Shown piece after piece: positions 30,516 to 43,423 of a DNA stretch of 64,000 nucleotides (its first letter is position 1; each line of letters starts with the position of its first letter). Both the position numbers and the translations under genes were made by a program. The notes under the pieces are model-generated. The model was not told where the DNA came from. It saw nothing but the letters and a program-made list of their open reading frames with translations, and ran no database searches. This DNA comes from Vibrio intestinalis (GTDB lineage Bacteria; Pseudomonadota; Gammaproteobacteria; Enterobacterales; Vibrionaceae). The stretch covers positions 1-64,000 of the forward strand of contig NZ_JANAVY020000004.1 of NCBI RefSeq assembly GCF_025195085.2, written 5' to 3'.

Positions 30516-31214
30516 TTACTTACGGCCTTTGCGCTGCTTCTTAGGCTTATCGCCTTTAGGCTCTACAGCGTTAGCTGCTGGCATGCCGCCTAGGATCTCA
30601 CCTTTGAAGATCCAAGTCTTGATGCCGATCACACCGTATTGAGTGTGAGCCGAAGAAGTTGCGTAATCAATGTCAGCACGTAGAGTGTGTAGAGGCACAC
30701 GGCCTTCACGGTACCACTCTGAACGTGCGATTTCAGCGCCGCCTAGACGACCGCTTACTTCCACTTTGATACCTTTAGCACCTAGACGCATTGCGTTTTG
30801 TACCGCGCGCTTCATAGCACGACGGAACATCACACGACGCTCTAGCTGAGACGCGATGCTGTCACCAACAAGTTGCGCATCTAGTTCAGGCTTACGTACT
30901 TCAGCGATGTTAATTTGCGCTGGTACACCTGCAATTTTAGCTACAGCTGTGCGTAGCTTCTCAACGTCTTCACCTTTCTTACCGATTACAACGCCTGGAC
31001 GAGCAGTGTGAATAGTCACACGGATGCTCTTAGCAGGACGTTCGATAACGATGCGTGATAGTGACGCTTTTTTCAGTTCGCTTGTAAGGAACTGACGTAC
31101 CTTGAAGTCGCCGTCTAGGTTGTCAGCGAAATCTTTGGTGTTAGCAAACCATGTAGCATTCCAAGGCTTAACGATGCCAAGACGAATACCATTTGGATGT
31201 ACTTTCTGACCCAT
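30516..31214 (-). CDS. rpsC: 30S ribosomal protein S3
   Basis: 232 residues; [20 protein letters not shown], the type-II KH domain with [14 protein letters not shown] (about 75-88), and a Lys-rich C-terminus. Forms the mRNA entry tunnel with S4 and S5. Confidence 0.98.
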   Translation of the reverse strand: MGQKVHPNGIRLGIVKPWNATWFANTKDFADNLDGDFKVRQFLTSELKKASLSRIVIERPAKSIRVTIHTARPGVVIGKKGEDVEKLRTAVAKIAGVPAQINIAEVRKPELDAQLVGDSIASQLERRVMFRRAMKRAVQNAMRLGAKGIKVEVSGRLGGAEIARSEWYREGRVPLHTLRADIDYATSSAHTQYGVIGIKTWIFKGEILGGMPAANAVEPKGDKPKKQRKGRK

Positions 31215-31231
31215 TGCTTACTCTCCTAGTC

Positions 31232-31564
31232 TTAAGCGTCTGCTACAACAACAGTGATGTGGCTTGAACGCTTCAAGATACGGTCCGCACGGCCTTTAGC
31301 ACGAGGCATAATACGCTTCATGATAGGGCCTTCATCTACGAAGATTTTAGCGACATTAAGATCGTCGATATCTGCACCTTCGTTGTGCTCCGCGTTCGCG
31401 ATAGCTGACTCAAGAACTTTCTTGATTAGCTCAGCAGCTTTTTTGTTGCTGAAAGTCAAGATTTCTAGAGCTTGGTCAACTGATTTACCACGAATTTGAT
31501 CTGCAACTAAGCGAGCTTTCTGAGGCGAAATGCGAGCAAAGTTATGTTTAGCTAATGCTTCCAT
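31232..31564 (-). CDS. rplV: 50S ribosomal protein L22
   Basis: 110 residues from the second of two adjacent ATG codons ([19 protein letters not shown]); AAGGAG is 6 nt before it and only 3 nt before the first, and E. coli L22 also starts with a single Met. Its beta-hairpin lines the exit tunnel; [20 protein letters not shown] is the signature. Confidence 0.97.
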   Translation of the reverse strand: MEALAKHNFARISPQKARLVADQIRGKSVDQALEILTFSNKKAAELIKKVLESAIANAEHNEGADIDDLNVAKIFVDEGPIMKRIMPRAKGRADRILKRSSHITVVVADA

Positions 31565-31574
31565 CATCTACTCC

Positions 31575-31865
<291 letters not shown>

Positions 31866-31874
31866 TTATATAGA

Positions 31875-32699
31875 TTACTTGTTACGACGACGTACGATGT
31901 ACTTGTCAGTGCGTTTGTTCTTACGAGTCTTGAAGCCTTTAGTAGGCATACCCCAAGGTGATACTGGGTGACGACCGCCTGATGTACGACCTTCACCACC
32001 ACCGTGTGGGTGATCAACTGGGTTCATTACCACACCGCGAACGGTTGGACGAACACCGCGCCAGCGGTTAGCACCAGCTTTACCAAGTTCACGTAGCATG
32101 TGCTCAGAGTTACCAACTTCACCGATCGTTGCACGACCTTCAGAAAGAACTTTGCGCATTTCGCCAGAACGTAGACGGATAGTTACATATGAACCGTCGC
32201 GAGCAACGATTTGAGCATATGCACCAGCCGAACGAGCTAGCTGACCACCTTTACCAGGCTTAAGTTCAACGTTGTGTACAGTTGAACCTACTGGGATGTT
32301 ACGCATTGGAAGTGCGTTACCAGCTTTGATAGGTGCGTCTGCACCAGACTGGATAGCATCACCAGCTACAACACCTTTAGGTGCAAGGATGTAACGACGC
32401 TCACCGTCTGCGTACAGCACAAGTGCGATGTTCGCGCTACGGTTTGGATCGTATTCTAGACGCTCAACTTTCGCTGGGATACCGTCTTTAGTACGTTTGA
32501 AGTCAATTACACGGTAGTGGTGCTTGTGACCACCGCCGATGTGACGTACTGTGATGCGACCGTTGTTGTTACGACCACCGTTCTTAGAGTTTTTCTCTAG
32601 AAGTGGTGCGTAAGGCTTACCTTTGTGTAGGTCAGCGTTTACAACTTTAACAACGTGACGACGACCAGCCGAAGTCGGCTTACATTTAACAATAGCCAT
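31875..32699 (-). CDS. rplB: 50S ribosomal protein L2
   Basis: 274 residues; start [20 protein letters not shown] and the conserved [18 protein letters not shown] with the histidine implicated in subunit joining and peptidyl transfer. Largest primary 23S binder of the operon. 16 bp after rplW. Confidence 0.98.
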   Translation of the reverse strand: MAIVKCKPTSAGRRHVVKVVNADLHKGKPYAPLLEKNSKNGGRNNNGRITVRHIGGGHKHHYRVIDFKRTKDGIPAKVERLEYDPNRSANIALVLYADGERRYILAPKGVVAGDAIQSGADAPIKAGNALPMRNIPVGSTVHNVELKPGKGGQLARSAGAYAQIVARDGSYVTIRLRSGEMRKVLSEGRATIGEVGNSEHMLRELGKAGANRWRGVRPTVRGVVMNPVDHPHGGGEGRTSGGRHPVSPWGMPTKGFKTRKNKRTDKYIVRRRNK

Positions 32700-32715
32700 T
32701 TCTCAACTACTCCTG

Positions 32716-33018
32716 TTATTCCGCGCCGCCAACAAAGTCAAGATCTTGACCTTCAGCCAAAGTAACGTACGCTTTCTTAACGTCGCTGCGGCGACCCTGG
32801 CGTAGACCTTGACGTTTGGTCTTACCCTTAGTGATAAGAGTATTTACAGACTTAACTTCAACTTCAAAAAGCTTTTCTACAGCTGCTTTGATCTCTTTTT
32901 TAGTTGCATCTTTAGCTACTTTGAAAACGATAGTGTTCGCTTTCTCAGCTGCCATAGTTGCTTTTTCAGAGATGTGCGGAGCACGTAGAACTTTTAGGAT
33001 ACGCTCTTCAGTGATCAT
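32716..33018 (-). CDS. rplW: 50S ribosomal protein L23
   Basis: 100 residues; [21 protein letters not shown] and [20 protein letters not shown]. Docking site for trigger factor and SRP at the tunnel exit. Overlaps the rplD stop by 4 bp (ATGA type), so it is probably translationally coupled. Confidence 0.98.
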   Translation of the reverse strand: MITEERILKVLRAPHISEKATMAAEKANTIVFKVAKDATKKEIKAAVEKLFEVEVKSVNTLITKGKTKRQGLRQGRRSDVKKAYVTLAEGQDLDFVGGAE

Positions 33019-33617
33019 GCTAGCATCTCCTCAACTTGCTTAACTGCTTCAGCAGTAATTACAACTTTGTCGAACGCGATTAGTGAAACTGGGTCGATAC
33101 CAGCAACGTCACGTGCGTCAACTTTGTATAGGTTACGAGCTGCTAGGAATAGATTCTCATCTACTTCGCTAGTCACGATTAGCGCGTCAGTTAGCTCAAG
33201 CTCTTTAAGCTTAGCTACAAGCTCTTTAGTCTTTGGTGCTTCTACAGAGAAGTTATCAACAACGATTAGACGCTCTTGACGAACTAGCTCAGAAAGAATG
33301 CTCTTCATAGCACCGCGGTACATTTTCTTGTTTACTTTTTGGCTGTGATCTTGTGGTTTCGCAGCAAAAGTAACACCACCTGTACGCCAGATTGGGCTAC
33401 GAATTGTACCAGCACGTGCACGGCCAGTACCTTTTTGACGCCATGGCTTAGCGCCACCGCCAGAAACTTCTGAACGTGTTTTTTGAGCGCGTGTACCTTG
33501 ACGAGCACCTGCTGCAAACGCAACAACTACTTGGTGTACAAGAGCTTCGTTAAACTCACGTCCGAAAGTAGTTTCGGAAACAGTTAGTGCATCAGCACCT
33601 TTAACCATTAGTTCCAT
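33015..33617 (-). CDS. rplD: 50S ribosomal protein L4
   Basis: 200 residues; the extended loop region [28 protein letters not shown] reaches the exit tunnel, and it ends [19 protein letters not shown]. In E. coli L4 represses the S10 operon by acting on the leader in transcription and translation; a structured leader lies at 34591-34890. Confidence 0.98.
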   Translation of the reverse strand: MELMVKGADALTVSETTFGREFNEALVHQVVVAFAAGARQGTRAQKTRSEVSGGGAKPWRQKGTGRARAGTIRSPIWRTGGVTFAAKPQDHSQKVNKKMYRGAMKSILSELVRQERLIVVDNFSVEAPKTKELVAKLKELELTDALIVTSEVDENLFLAARNLYKVDARDVAGIDPVSLIAFDKVVITAEAVKQVEEMLA

Positions 33618-33634
33618 TACTTACTCCTGAGACG

Positions 33635-34264
33635 TTATGCTTTAACAGCTGGTTTAACGATCACGTTGCCGCCTGTTGAGCCTGGTACTGCACCTTTAAT
33701 AAGAAGCAGATTGCGCTCAGCGTCAACACGTACGATCTCTAGGTTTTGAGTCGTTACACGCTCAGCACCCATGTGACCTGCCATTTTCTTGCCTTTAAAT
33801 ACGCGACCTGGAGTTTGACATTGGCCAATAGAACCAGGAGCACGGTGAGACAATGAGTTACCGTGAGTCATATCTTGAGTACGGAAGTTCCAACGCTTAA
33901 CAGCGCCTTGGAAACCTTTACCCTTAGATGTACCAGTAACGTCTACTTTCTTAGTTTCGTTGAATAGTTCAACTGTTAGCTCAGCGCCAACTGCGAACTC
34001 TTCGCCGTTTTCTAGACGGAATTCCCAAAGACCGCGACCAGCTTCAACACCAGCTTTAGCAAAGTGACCTGCTTCTGCTTTGTTTACACGGCTAGCTTTC
34101 TTTGAACCAGCAGTAACCTGGATAGCTGCGTAACCATCAGTCTCAAGAGTTTTAACTTGAGATACACGGTTAGCTTCTACTTCAACAACAGTTACTGGGA
34201 TAGAAACGCCTTCTTCAGTAAATACGCGGGTCATGCCCACTTTACGACCGATTAGACCAATCAT
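33635..34264 (-). CDS. rplC: 50S ribosomal protein L3
   Basis: 209 residues; [20 protein letters not shown] and the signature [17 protein letters not shown] followed by the tip loop [19 protein letters not shown] near the peptidyl-transferase centre. 17 bp before rplD. Confidence 0.98.
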   Translation of the reverse strand: MIGLIGRKVGMTRVFTEEGVSIPVTVVEVEANRVSQVKTLETDGYAAIQVTAGSKKASRVNKAEAGHFAKAGVEAGRGLWEFRLENGEEFAVGAELTVELFNETKKVDVTGTSKGKGFQGAVKRWNFRTQDMTHGNSLSHRAPGSIGQCQTPGRVFKGKKMAGHMGAERVTTQNLEIVRVDAERNLLLIKGAVPGSTGGNVIVKPAVKA

Positions 34265-34278
34265 TATTCTAATCTCCC

Positions 34279-34890
<612 letters not shown>

Positions 34891-34895
34891 GCTGC

Positions 34896-34923
34896 ATTAT
34901 ACAGATCACAGTTTTATCTGCAA
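34896..34923 (-). promoter_or_regulatory. S10 operon promoter
   Basis: Minus strand -35 TTGCAG (34918-34923), 16-bp spacer, perfect -10 TATAAT (34896-34901), then a G/C-containing discriminator GCAGCGC. Drives the eleven-gene S10 operon with a leader of about 300 nt. From 34924 to 35007 nothing further is recognisable. Confidence 0.75.
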
Positions 34924-35007
34924 GGTCTGAGCAGAAAATAAACGAAGGATTTTCCACTCTCATGCATTAATCTGAGTATTAGTCCCGACGCTCATATACG
35001 CAGTGAT

Positions 35008-35045
35008 ATAAAAACAAAACGCAGGCTGAACAATCAGCCTGCGTT
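35008..35045 (-). terminator. Terminator of rnr-rlmB
   Basis: Minus strand ACGCAGGCTGA/TCAGCCTGCGT stem followed by TTTGTTTTTAT; it begins about 28 nt after the rlmB stop. Confidence 0.88.
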
Positions 35046-35073
35046 GTAACTATATATAGAGAGGGATTGTTGA

Positions 35074-35814
35074 TTATTTCGCGAGACGTTGGCGAACCGC
35101 TTCAAATAAACACACTCCCGATGCTACCGATACATTTAAGCTCGATACGCTACCCGCCATTGGGATTTTAATCAGGTCATCACACGTTTCACGAGTTAGA
35201 CGACGCATACCGTCACCTTCAGCGCCCATCACGATAGCTAGCGGGCCAGTCAGCTTAGCTTGATATATATCATGTGTTGCTTCACCTGCCGTACCCACAA
35301 ACCAAATGCCCTGATCTTGCAATGCACGCATTGTACGCGCCAAGTTAGTTACACGAACCAGTGGCACAGTTTCAGCTGCACCACACGCGACTTTACTTAC
35401 CGTCGCTGTCATAGGTGCTGACTTATCTTTTGGTACGATAACCGCAGCAACACCCGCAGCATCTGCGTTACGTAAGCAAGCGCCTAAGTTATGCGGATCA
35501 GTCACACCATCGAGCACTAGCAGAAGTGGGGACTCATGCTTAGCGATAATGTCATCTAGGTCATTTTCATTAAGCTGCTTAGCCGGCTTAACACGTGCGA
35601 TGATACCTTGGTGGTTTGTACCACGTGCTTTGTCATCTAGAGCTTTACGCCCCATTTGCTGGATCGATACACCGACCATCTGCAATTCATTTAGAATTAG
35701 CATTAGGCGGTCATCTTGACGACCTTTCAATACAAACGCTTCGATGAAACGCTCTGGCTCACGAGCAAGCACTGCTTTAACTGCGTGAATGCCGTAAATA
35801 AATTCGTTACTCAT
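35074..35814 (-). CDS. rlmB: 23S rRNA (guanosine-2251-2'-O)-methyltransferase RlmB
   Basis: SPOUT-class SAM enzyme methylating the ribose of G2251 in the P-loop of 23S rRNA. 246 residues. N-terminal substrate-binding domain ([20 protein letters not shown]), then SPOUT motifs [16 protein letters not shown] (about 107-122), [15 protein letters not shown], and the knot [17 protein letters not shown]. It follows rnr by 16 bp, as in E. coli. Confidence 0.96.
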   Translation of the reverse strand: MSNEFIYGIHAVKAVLAREPERFIEAFVLKGRQDDRLMLILNELQMVGVSIQQMGRKALDDKARGTNHQGIIARVKPAKQLNENDLDDIIAKHESPLLLVLDGVTDPHNLGACLRNADAAGVAAVIVPKDKSAPMTATVSKVACGAAETVPLVRVTNLARTMRALQDQGIWFVGTAGEATHDIYQAKLTGPLAIVMGAEGDGMRRLTRETCDDLIKIPMAGSVSSLNVSVASGVCLFEAVRQRLAK

Positions 35815-35830
35815 TAGTTAACCTGTTTCT

Positions 35831-38308
35831 TTATTCAGCTGATGGCTTTTTAGTTCGCTTAGTCTTTCTCGGACGACTGTTTGGCTTCTTCTTAGTTGCC
35901 TTGCGAACTTTAGGTTTCTTACCTTTCCCGTCATTGTTGCTTTCAACAGGAGTACCATCTGGTCGTTTAGTCGGCTCTACGTTTGGTGAAGCCTGGCGAC
36001 CCGGTTTGTTTGCTTTAATACCGCGCTTTTTCTCTTTGGCTTTTTTCTGTGCTTCCGCTGCTCGCTTCTTCGCGGTCTTGCCTTTGCCGCGTAGCTTACG
36101 ACTTGTTTCGACTAATTCAAAGTCAATTTGGCGATCATCTAAGTTAACGGAAAGCACTTTCACTTTCACCGCATCACCTAAACGATAAATCGCACCAAAG
36201 CTTTCGCCGATAAGTCGTTGACCAATCGGATCAAACTGGTAGTAGTCATTCGCTAGTGATGAAATATGCACTAAGCCATCAATATGAAGCTCGGTTAGAC
36301 GAACAAAGAAGCCAAAACTAGTGACATTGGCAATCACGCCATCAAGTTCATCGCCAACATGGTCTTGCATGTATTCACATTTGAGCCAATCAGATACTTC
36401 GCGCGTTGCATCATCAGCACGACGCTCGGTCATTGAGCATTGCTCGCCATACACATCCATATCATCGAATGAGTAATGGAAACCACCCGTTGGTGTCCAA
36501 CGATCTTGGTTACGACCTTCCTCTTTGGCAATTAGATATTTGATTGCACGGTGAAGCAACAAGTCAGGGTAACGACGAATTGGTGAAGTAAAGTGCGCAT
36601 AGCGTTTTAGCGCCAAACCAAAGTGCCCGCAGTTGTCAGCGTTATACACTGCCTGTTTCATTGAACGTAGCAGCATGGTTTGAATCAGTTCTTTGTCCTG
36701 ACGCTCTGCGATTTGTTTTACCAGATCCGCATAGTCAGTTGGCGATGGTTCTAGACCACCGTTTAGGTGTAGACCTAACTCACCTAAGAAATCGCGGAAA
36801 CCTTGCAGGCGAAGTTCACCCGGCGATTCGTGAATACGGAACAAGGCTGGCTCTTTGGCTTTTTCAACCAAAGAAGCAGATGCGATGTTCGCCAGAATCA
36901 TACACTCTTCGATAATCTTGTGTGCATCATTACGGATAACCGGTTCAATACGGTCAATTTTGCGTTCTGCGTTAAAGATAAACTTGGTTTCTATCGTTTC
37001 AAACTCGATGGCACCACGATTATCACGAGCATGCTTAAGCACTTTGTACATCTTATGCAGCTCTTCAAGATCCGGTACAAGCGGCTCGTAGCGCTGGCGT
37101 AACTCTTCATCACCATCCAAAATCGCGCCTACTTTGTTGTAGGTGAGACGAGCGTGAGAGTTCATTACCGCTTCATAGTGTTTATAACCTGATAGCTTAC
37201 CGCTTTCAGAAATGGTCATCTCACACACCATACACAAGCGATCCACTTGCGGGTTGAGTGAACACAGGCCATTAGAAAGCACTTCTGGCAACATCGGCAC
37301 CACTTGCGATGGGAAATAAACCGAGTTACCACGGTTGATGGCTTCTTTATCTAGCGCTGTATCAGGGCGAACATAGTAACTTACATCAGCAATCGCTACC
37401 CATAAGCGCCAGCCACCGCTCTTCTTCGCTTGACAGTAAACCGCATCATCAAAGTCACGTGCATCTTCACCATCAATGGTGACTAATGGTAAGTCACGTA
37501 AATCAACACGGCCTGCTTTCGCTTCTTCAGGCACTTCTTCACCTAGGTTTGCGATTTGCTTGTCTACTGCTTCTGGCCACTCATGGGGGATTTGGTGAGT
37601 ACGAATCGCAATTTGTGTTTCCATGCCCGGCGCCATGTTCTCGCCTAGCACTTCGATAACTTTACCCATCATGCCACGCGAGCGCGAACCACGATCGGTA
37701 ATTTCAATCACCACCACATTACCCATGCGAGCGCTGCCTTTGTGCTCATTAGGGATAAGAATATCTTGGCTAATACGTGAGTCATCCGGCACAACATATG
37801 AGTAGCCATACTCAAGGAAGAAACGGCCAACAATCTGGCTCTTACGCTCTTCTAGCACACGAACTAAACGGCCTTCCTTACGACCTCGTTTCGAGTTATC
37901 CGTTGGCTGCACTAATACAAAGTCACCATGAATGATGTTCTTCATTTGATGGTGTGGCAGCACGATGTCGTTATCTTTACCGACACTTCCTTCTGGTCTT
38001 ACCCAGCCATGACCGTCTTTGTGACCAATCACATAGCCTTTAACCATTTCTAGTTTTGCAGGTAAGGCATAACACTGGCGACGAGTGAACACTAACTGGC
38101 CATCTCGCTCCATTGCTCTTAGTCGACGACGCAATCCTTCATATTGATCCTCGCCATCAAGTTGAAGCGCATCAAATAGATCGTTGCGATTGAGAGGCAC
38201 TCCTGCCTTTTCAAGAAATTCTAAAATGAATTCTCGGCTAGGAATCGGATTCTCATAATTTTTAGATTCACGATCAGCAAATGGATCGTTTTGGATTTGG
38301 TCTGACAT
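35831..38308 (-). CDS. rnr: Ribonuclease R
   Basis: Processive 3'-5' exoribonuclease able to digest structured RNA. About 825 residues. Order: N-terminal winged helix ([18 protein letters not shown]), cold-shock domains ([15 protein letters not shown]...), RNB catalytic domain with [14 protein letters not shown] (the acidic metal-binding cluster, about 280), S1 domain ([15 protein letters not shown], about 645) and a long Lys/Arg-rich tail. The open frame begins at a TTG (38320); the ATG at 38308 (MSDQIQ) fits better with relatives, though no strong ribosome-binding site precedes either. Confidence 0.95.
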   Translation of the reverse strand: MSDQIQNDPFADRESKNYENPIPSREFILEFLEKAGVPLNRNDLFDALQLDGEDQYEGLRRRLRAMERDGQLVFTRRQCYALPAKLEMVKGYVIGHKDGHGWVRPEGSVGKDNDIVLPHHQMKNIIHGDFVLVQPTDNSKRGRKEGRLVRVLEERKSQIVGRFFLEYGYSYVVPDDSRISQDILIPNEHKGSARMGNVVVIEITDRGSRSRGMMGKVIEVLGENMAPGMETQIAIRTHQIPHEWPEAVDKQIANLGEEVPEEAKAGRVDLRDLPLVTIDGEDARDFDDAVYCQAKKSGGWRLWVAIADVSYYVRPDTALDKEAINRGNSVYFPSQVVPMLPEVLSNGLCSLNPQVDRLCMVCEMTISESGKLSGYKHYEAVMNSHARLTYNKVGAILDGDEELRQRYEPLVPDLEELHKMYKVLKHARDNRGAIEFETIETKFIFNAERKIDRIEPVIRNDAHKIIEECMILANIASASLVEKAKEPALFRIHESPGELRLQGFRDFLGELGLHLNGGLEPSPTDYADLVKQIAERQDKELIQTMLLRSMKQAVYNADNCGHFGLALKRYAHFTSPIRRYPDLLLHRAIKYLIAKEEGRNQDRWTPTGGFHYSFDDMDVYGEQCSMTERRADDATREVSDWLKCEYMQDHVGDELDGVIANVTSFGFFVRLTELHIDGLVHISSLANDYYQFDPIGQRLIGESFGAIYRLGDAVKVKVLSVNLDDRQIDFELVETSRKLRGKGKTAKKRAAEAQKKAKEKKRGIKANKPGRQASPNVEPTKRPDGTPVESNNDGKGKKPKVRKATKKKPNSRPRKTKRTKKPSAE

Positions 38309-38478
38309 AAGCAAGCCCAATTAAGGAAGGTATAAAGCTATTATATCCGAGTCATTAACTAAGCTACAGTTAACCCGCTACAAAAACCCAAAATAAGGCT
38401 GTAATTTTCATAACTTAGCACCTCTTTATACAAAGCTTCACAGCCAAAGACTTAGATCACAGTTCCTTGCAAACACCC

Positions 38479-38494
38479 AAGCAAACGTTTGCAA
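38479..38494. promoter_or_regulatory. PurR-like operator upstream of the exported amidohydrolase
   Basis: AAGCAAACGTTTGCAA holds the perfect 12-bp palindrome GCAAACGTTTGC. It matches the PurR consensus ACGCAAACGTTTGCGT at 13 of 16 positions. It is about 65 bp before the amidohydrolase ATG and about 170 bp from the rnr start, so it most likely serves the former. Confidence 0.65.
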
Positions 38495-38557
38495 TGTAAC
38501 ACGCAAATTGCCATATTCAGGGCGTTTTCCTATTCCATTCAAACAATAAGGTTTCCT

Positions 38558-39967
38558 ATGAGTATTAAGCGCTCTCTTATCGCCTCTGCGATTGCTAGCC
38601 TTGGCCTTTTCTCTGCTCAATCATTCGCTGTTGAAAATGTCGATTTGATGATCACAGACGCAATGGTACTGACCATGAACCAAGATAAAACGGTTTATGA
38701 GAGTGGTACTGTAGTAGTCAAGGACAACAAGATCCTAGCCGTTGGTGATGAGTCACTAGCGAAGCAATACAAAGCTAACAAGACTTTAGATGTCGATGGC
38801 GATATTGTAATGCCAGGACTCATTAATACTCATACTCACGTCTCAATGACCGTGTTCCGCTCATTGGCTGATGATGTGCCTGACCGCTTACATCGCTACA
38901 TATTCCCACTGGAAGCTAAGTTAGTTTCTCGCGATATGGTTCGTATCGGCGCCAACTTAGGTAACGTTGAGATGATCAAAGGTGGTGTCACCACTTACGC
39001 TGACATGTATTACTTTGAAGATGAAGTTGCTAAGACGGTCGATAAGATTGGTATGCGTGCCATCCTAGGTGAAACAGTGATTAAGTTCCCGGTTGCTGAT
39101 GCCGCAAATGCTGATGAAGGCATCCAATACGCGCTTAACTTTATTGAAGAATACAAAGACCATCCTCGTATTACACCAGCGTTTGCACCGCACGCGCCTT
39201 ATACTAACACCACTGAAACGTTGCAGAAAATCGCTAAGCTTTCGTTAGAGAAAGATGTGCCAGTGTTAATTCACCTAGCAGAATCTCACCGTGAAGAAGA
39301 GAAGATTGCAAAACGTGCTGATGGTATGTCGCCAGTCGAATACATGAACAGCATTGGCGCACTAAACGAGAACCTAGTTGGCGCGCACATGATTTTGGTC
39401 GATGACCAAGATATCGAGTTGGTAAAAGAATCCGGTATGGGTGTAGCGCACAACATGAGCGCTAACATCAAATCTGCAAAAGGCGTATCACCAGCGCTGA
39501 AAATGTATGACCAAGACGTGCGCATCGGCCTAGGTACTGATGGCCCAATGTCAGGTAACACGCTAAGTACTATTGATGAATTCAACCAAGTGGCGAAAGT
39601 GCACAAACTGGTTAATAAAGACCGCGCAGCCATGCCACCAATCAAAGTGATTGATATGGCAACCATGGGCGCAGCAAAAGCACTACGTATGGAAGATAAA
39701 GTTGGTTCATTAGAAGCAGGTAAACTGGCGGATATCATTGTTATCGATACTAAAGCGCCAAATATGGTACCGGTTTACAACCCATACTCAGCCTTAGTTT
39801 ACTCAGCAAACTCTGGCAACGTTCGTCACTCGATTGTCGACGGTAAAATCCTAATGCAAGACCGCGAAATGCTGACAGTAGATGAAGAAGCGATTCGAAA
39901 AGAAGCGCTAGAGTTTACCGAGGTGGTTCGTAAAACTGTGATTGAATCGGGTGAAGTGGTTCAGTAA
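38558..39967 (+). CDS. Exported amidohydrolase, nucleoside/SAH-type deaminase-like
   Basis: 469 residues from ATG 38558, chosen because a signal peptide (MSIKRSLIASAIASLGLFSAQSFA) then starts the protein and AATAAGG precedes it; the frame opens earlier at 38489. Metal-dependent hydrolase of the TrzA/SsnA/MtaD group: metal ligands HTHVSM (HxH), FAPHAPYT, HLAESHREEE and GLGTDGPMSG; the C-terminal beta-sandwich ends with GSLEAGKLADIIVID. Relatives deaminate methylthioadenosine, SAH or guanine-like rings. An export signal is unusual for that group. The PurR-like box supports a purine role, but the substrate is unproven. Confidence 0.85.
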   Translation: MSIKRSLIASAIASLGLFSAQSFAVENVDLMITDAMVLTMNQDKTVYESGTVVVKDNKILAVGDESLAKQYKANKTLDVDGDIVMPGLINTHTHVSMTVFRSLADDVPDRLHRYIFPLEAKLVSRDMVRIGANLGNVEMIKGGVTTYADMYYFEDEVAKTVDKIGMRAILGETVIKFPVADAANADEGIQYALNFIEEYKDHPRITPAFAPHAPYTNTTETLQKIAKLSLEKDVPVLIHLAESHREEEKIAKRADGMSPVEYMNSIGALNENLVGAHMILVDDQDIELVKESGMGVAHNMSANIKSAKGVSPALKMYDQDVRIGLGTDGPMSGNTLSTIDEFNQVAKVHKLVNKDRAAMPPIKVIDMATMGAAKALRMEDKVGSLEAGKLADIIVIDTKAPNMVPVYNPYSALVYSANSGNVRHSIVDGKILMQDREMLTVDEEAIRKEALEFTEVVRKTVIESGEVVQ

Positions 39968-39997
39968 CCTCGCTCCCCAATAGAGTTTATATAAAAC

Positions 39998-40026
39998 AAA
40001 TGCCCAGCAAGTGCTGGGCATTTTTG
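39998..40026. terminator. Terminator between the amidohydrolase gene and motX
   Basis: ATGCCCAGC/GCTGGGCAT stem with AAGT loop followed by five T on the plus strand; on the other strand the tail is TTTGTTTTAT, so it may also end motX. Confidence 0.85.
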
Positions 40027-40056
40027 TATGTGCAGGTTGAATGTTCTCTGGATTGG

Positions 40057-40692
40057 CTACCAGAAAGTATCGCGGCGTTTCGCTCGAGCGATGATGTTAT
40101 CGGGCATTCGCTGTTCTAAGCCATGCCTCAAACGGGAAATACGTTTGTGTTGACGCTGATCTGCGGTGACCGTGTTATACAGCCAGCGATAAGCATCCTC
40201 GTAATCGAGTGGACTACCGTAGTCGCGTAGTAAGAGTTCTGCGAGATGGATACGGGCATTCAAATTGCCCATTGCTGCCGCCTCACGAAGGTATGGAATC
40301 GCACGCTCTTTATCTTGCTGCACCAAAGTGCCACGCGAGTAATAACGACCCAATTGTTCAAGCGCCGTAGGCAAACCTTGATGGGCAGCGTTTTCCATAT
40401 AATAAAGACCGAGTTCGACATCTTGGTCAACACATACGCCCCAAGCCAACATATCTCCGTAGAGGAACTCATACGCAGGTAGGCTAATACGCGTAGCGCG
40501 CGCCACGATATCTTCTACTAACTGGCAGTTATCTGCCTTTACTCGTTCTAAATGTTTATTCTGTTCAATCAGTTTTATCAGTTCAGCTTCGGAGTATATG
40601 GGCACCGGCTCACCAATATCGGCCACACTTGCATGGGCCAGTGATGAGCTCAATGTCAGCATCAACGAAACTGCTACTGTTCGTAGCTTCAT
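40057..40692 (-). CDS. motX: Polar flagellar motor T-ring protein MotX
   Basis: Periplasmic protein that, with MotY, forms the T-ring anchoring PomA/PomB stators of the sodium-driven polar flagellum. 211 residues from the chosen ATG; the frame extends 17 codons upstream. Signal peptide MKLRTVAVSLMLTLSSSLAHA, then two or three Sel1-like repeats (LGLYYMENAAHQGLPTALEQLGRYY; AIPYLREAAAMGNLNARIHLAELLL) and the paired cysteines CQLVED / WGVCVD. A FliA-type promoter at 40777-40803 places the gene in the late flagellar regulon. The start is supported by AAAGAGTGCAGGT just upstream. Confidence 0.93.
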   Translation of the reverse strand: MKLRTVAVSLMLTLSSSLAHASVADIGEPVPIYSEAELIKLIEQNKHLERVKADNCQLVEDIVARATRISLPAYEFLYGDMLAWGVCVDQDVELGLYYMENAAHQGLPTALEQLGRYYSRGTLVQQDKERAIPYLREAAAMGNLNARIHLAELLLRDYGSPLDYEDAYRWLYNTVTADQRQHKRISRLRHGLEQRMPDNIIARAKRRDTFW

Positions 40693-40776
40693 ACCTGCAC
40701 TCTTTATTGATTCCGACGGCCTACCCTTCCCAGTTAGACGCAATGAGCCACGGGAACTTAGGCAGGTTTGATAACT

Positions 40777-40803
40777 TTATCGGCAATAAACGCAAACTCT
40801 TTA
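40777..40803 (-). promoter_or_regulatory. Sigma-28 (FliA) promoter of motX
   Basis: Minus strand TAAAGAGT, 11-bp spacer, GCCGATAA: the -10 is an exact match to the FliA consensus and the -35 differs from TAAAGTTT at two positions, with the exact spacing. It lies about 85 bp before the motX ATG. Confidence 0.88.
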
Positions 40804-40872
40804 GACAAAATTTGCCGCGTGTTGGCAACAGTTTGCCATAGTGTGATGAAAAATCCACCATCAAACAGGCAT

Positions 40873-40901
40873 AAAAAAACCGACTCATTGAGCCGGTTTT
40901 T
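40873..40901 (-). terminator. Terminator of purA
   Basis: Minus strand AACCGGCTC/GAGTCGGTT stem (one G-U pair), AAT-type loop, then seven T; begins about 22 nt after the purA stop. Confidence 0.85.
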
Positions 40902-40922
40902 AGAATCTTTAGAAATCAATCA

Positions 40923-42260
<1,338 letters not shown>

Positions 42261-42374
42261 TTAAAAATGGATTCTAGCACTGAATGACGCGACTTGCAGT
42301 CATTTTTTAATCATACAAGTGTCACAAAGCAATAAGCCGTTGAGTAACTTAACAAAGCGCTAATGCTATCAGGC

Positions 42375-43325
42375 TTAATCTTCCGCATAGATTTTTATAC
42401 TAGTACGCCCATCGACATCCATTGATGCGCGATACATTCCGGAACAATTGAGAGCAAAATGGATATTTCCTTTAGCATCAAGCGCAATCACGCCGCCTTC
42501 TCCACCAAGCTGTTTTAACTCACCTTGCACCACAGTTTCACTGGCAGTAGCAACATCCTCTTTTAGGTAACGCATTCGCGCTGCGATGTCCCCAGCCACT
42601 TGCTTACGAATAAACAATTCACCCATGCCAGTGGCTGAAATGGCGACATTACCATTTTCAGCAAAGGTACCCGCACCAATAACTGCAGAGTCACCCACTC
42701 GGCCATATTGCTTATTGGTAATCCCACCAGTACTTGTGGCTGCTGCTAGGTTGCCGTACTGATCTAATGCTACCGCACCGACTGTGCCATGCTTTTCATC
42801 GTCAGGAAACTCACTGTATTTCGCTTCCGACAAGGCAAACTGGCCGCGCGCTTTCATCAGTTGCAGTTGGTCATAACGACGGTCAGTAAAGAAGTAGTCT
42901 TGCTCGACAAACTCATGACCATGTTTAAAAGCGAACTCTTCCGCTCCTTCGCCAACCAAAAAGACATGCTCAGATTGCTTCATCACATCAAACGCCAGTT
43001 GTACTGGATTTTTAATATGTTTAACTCCTGCGATAGCACCTGCTTGGCAGTTGGCACCATGCATAACAGATGCATCCATCTCGACCATTTCTTTATGGGT
43101 TAACACTGAGCCTTTACCCGCGTTGAAATGCGGAGAATCTTCTAGCACTTTCACCGCAGCGATCGCCGCCTCTAATGCATCTTGGCCTTGTTGCAATAAC
43201 TGATGACCCGCATTAACTGCGGTTTGAAGGTCTTGGCAAATTGCCGCTTGCAGTTCTTCACTCATGTTTTCTCGCAGAATAGTGCCAGCACCACCATGAA
43301 TGGCGATCGCAAAAGGATGACTCAT
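42375..43325 (-). CDS. iaaA: Isoaspartyl peptidase / L-asparaginase (plant type, Ntn-hydrolase)
   Basis: Removes N-terminal isoaspartate from peptides and hydrolyses asparagine. 316 residues from ATG 43325, where TTTGAGG gives a ribosome-binding site; the frame extends 12 codons upstream. AIAIHGGAGTI at the start and HGTVGAVALDQYGNLAAATSTGG, whose Thr after HG becomes the new N-terminal nucleophile after self-cleavage. No signal peptide, so cytoplasmic. It is transcribed after slyD, with a terminator between. Confidence 0.9.
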   Translation of the reverse strand: MSHPFAIAIHGGAGTILRENMSEELQAAICQDLQTAVNAGHQLLQQGQDALEAAIAAVKVLEDSPHFNAGKGSVLTHKEMVEMDASVMHGANCQAGAIAGVKHIKNPVQLAFDVMKQSEHVFLVGEGAEEFAFKHGHEFVEQDYFFTDRRYDQLQLMKARGQFALSEAKYSEFPDDEKHGTVGAVALDQYGNLAAATSTGGITNKQYGRVGDSAVIGAGTFAENGNVAISATGMGELFIRKQVAGDIAARMRYLKEDVATASETVVQGELKQLGGEGGVIALDAKGNIHFALNCSGMYRASMDVDGRTSIKIYAED

Positions 43326-43346
43326 ATAAACCTCAAACAATGGATA

Positions 43347-43384
43347 CAAAAAAGGCGTCACTTAGCACTAAGCAACGCCTTTAA
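43347..43384 (-). terminator. Terminator of slyD
   Basis: Minus strand GGCGTTGCTTAG/CTAAGTGACGCC stem with TG loop and six T. It lies only about 20 bp before the iaaA start, so iaaA needs its own promoter or read-through. Confidence 0.82.
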
Positions 43385-43423
43385 TTTAGCATGAATTACC
43401 TGATAACTCAGGCAATCTCAATA

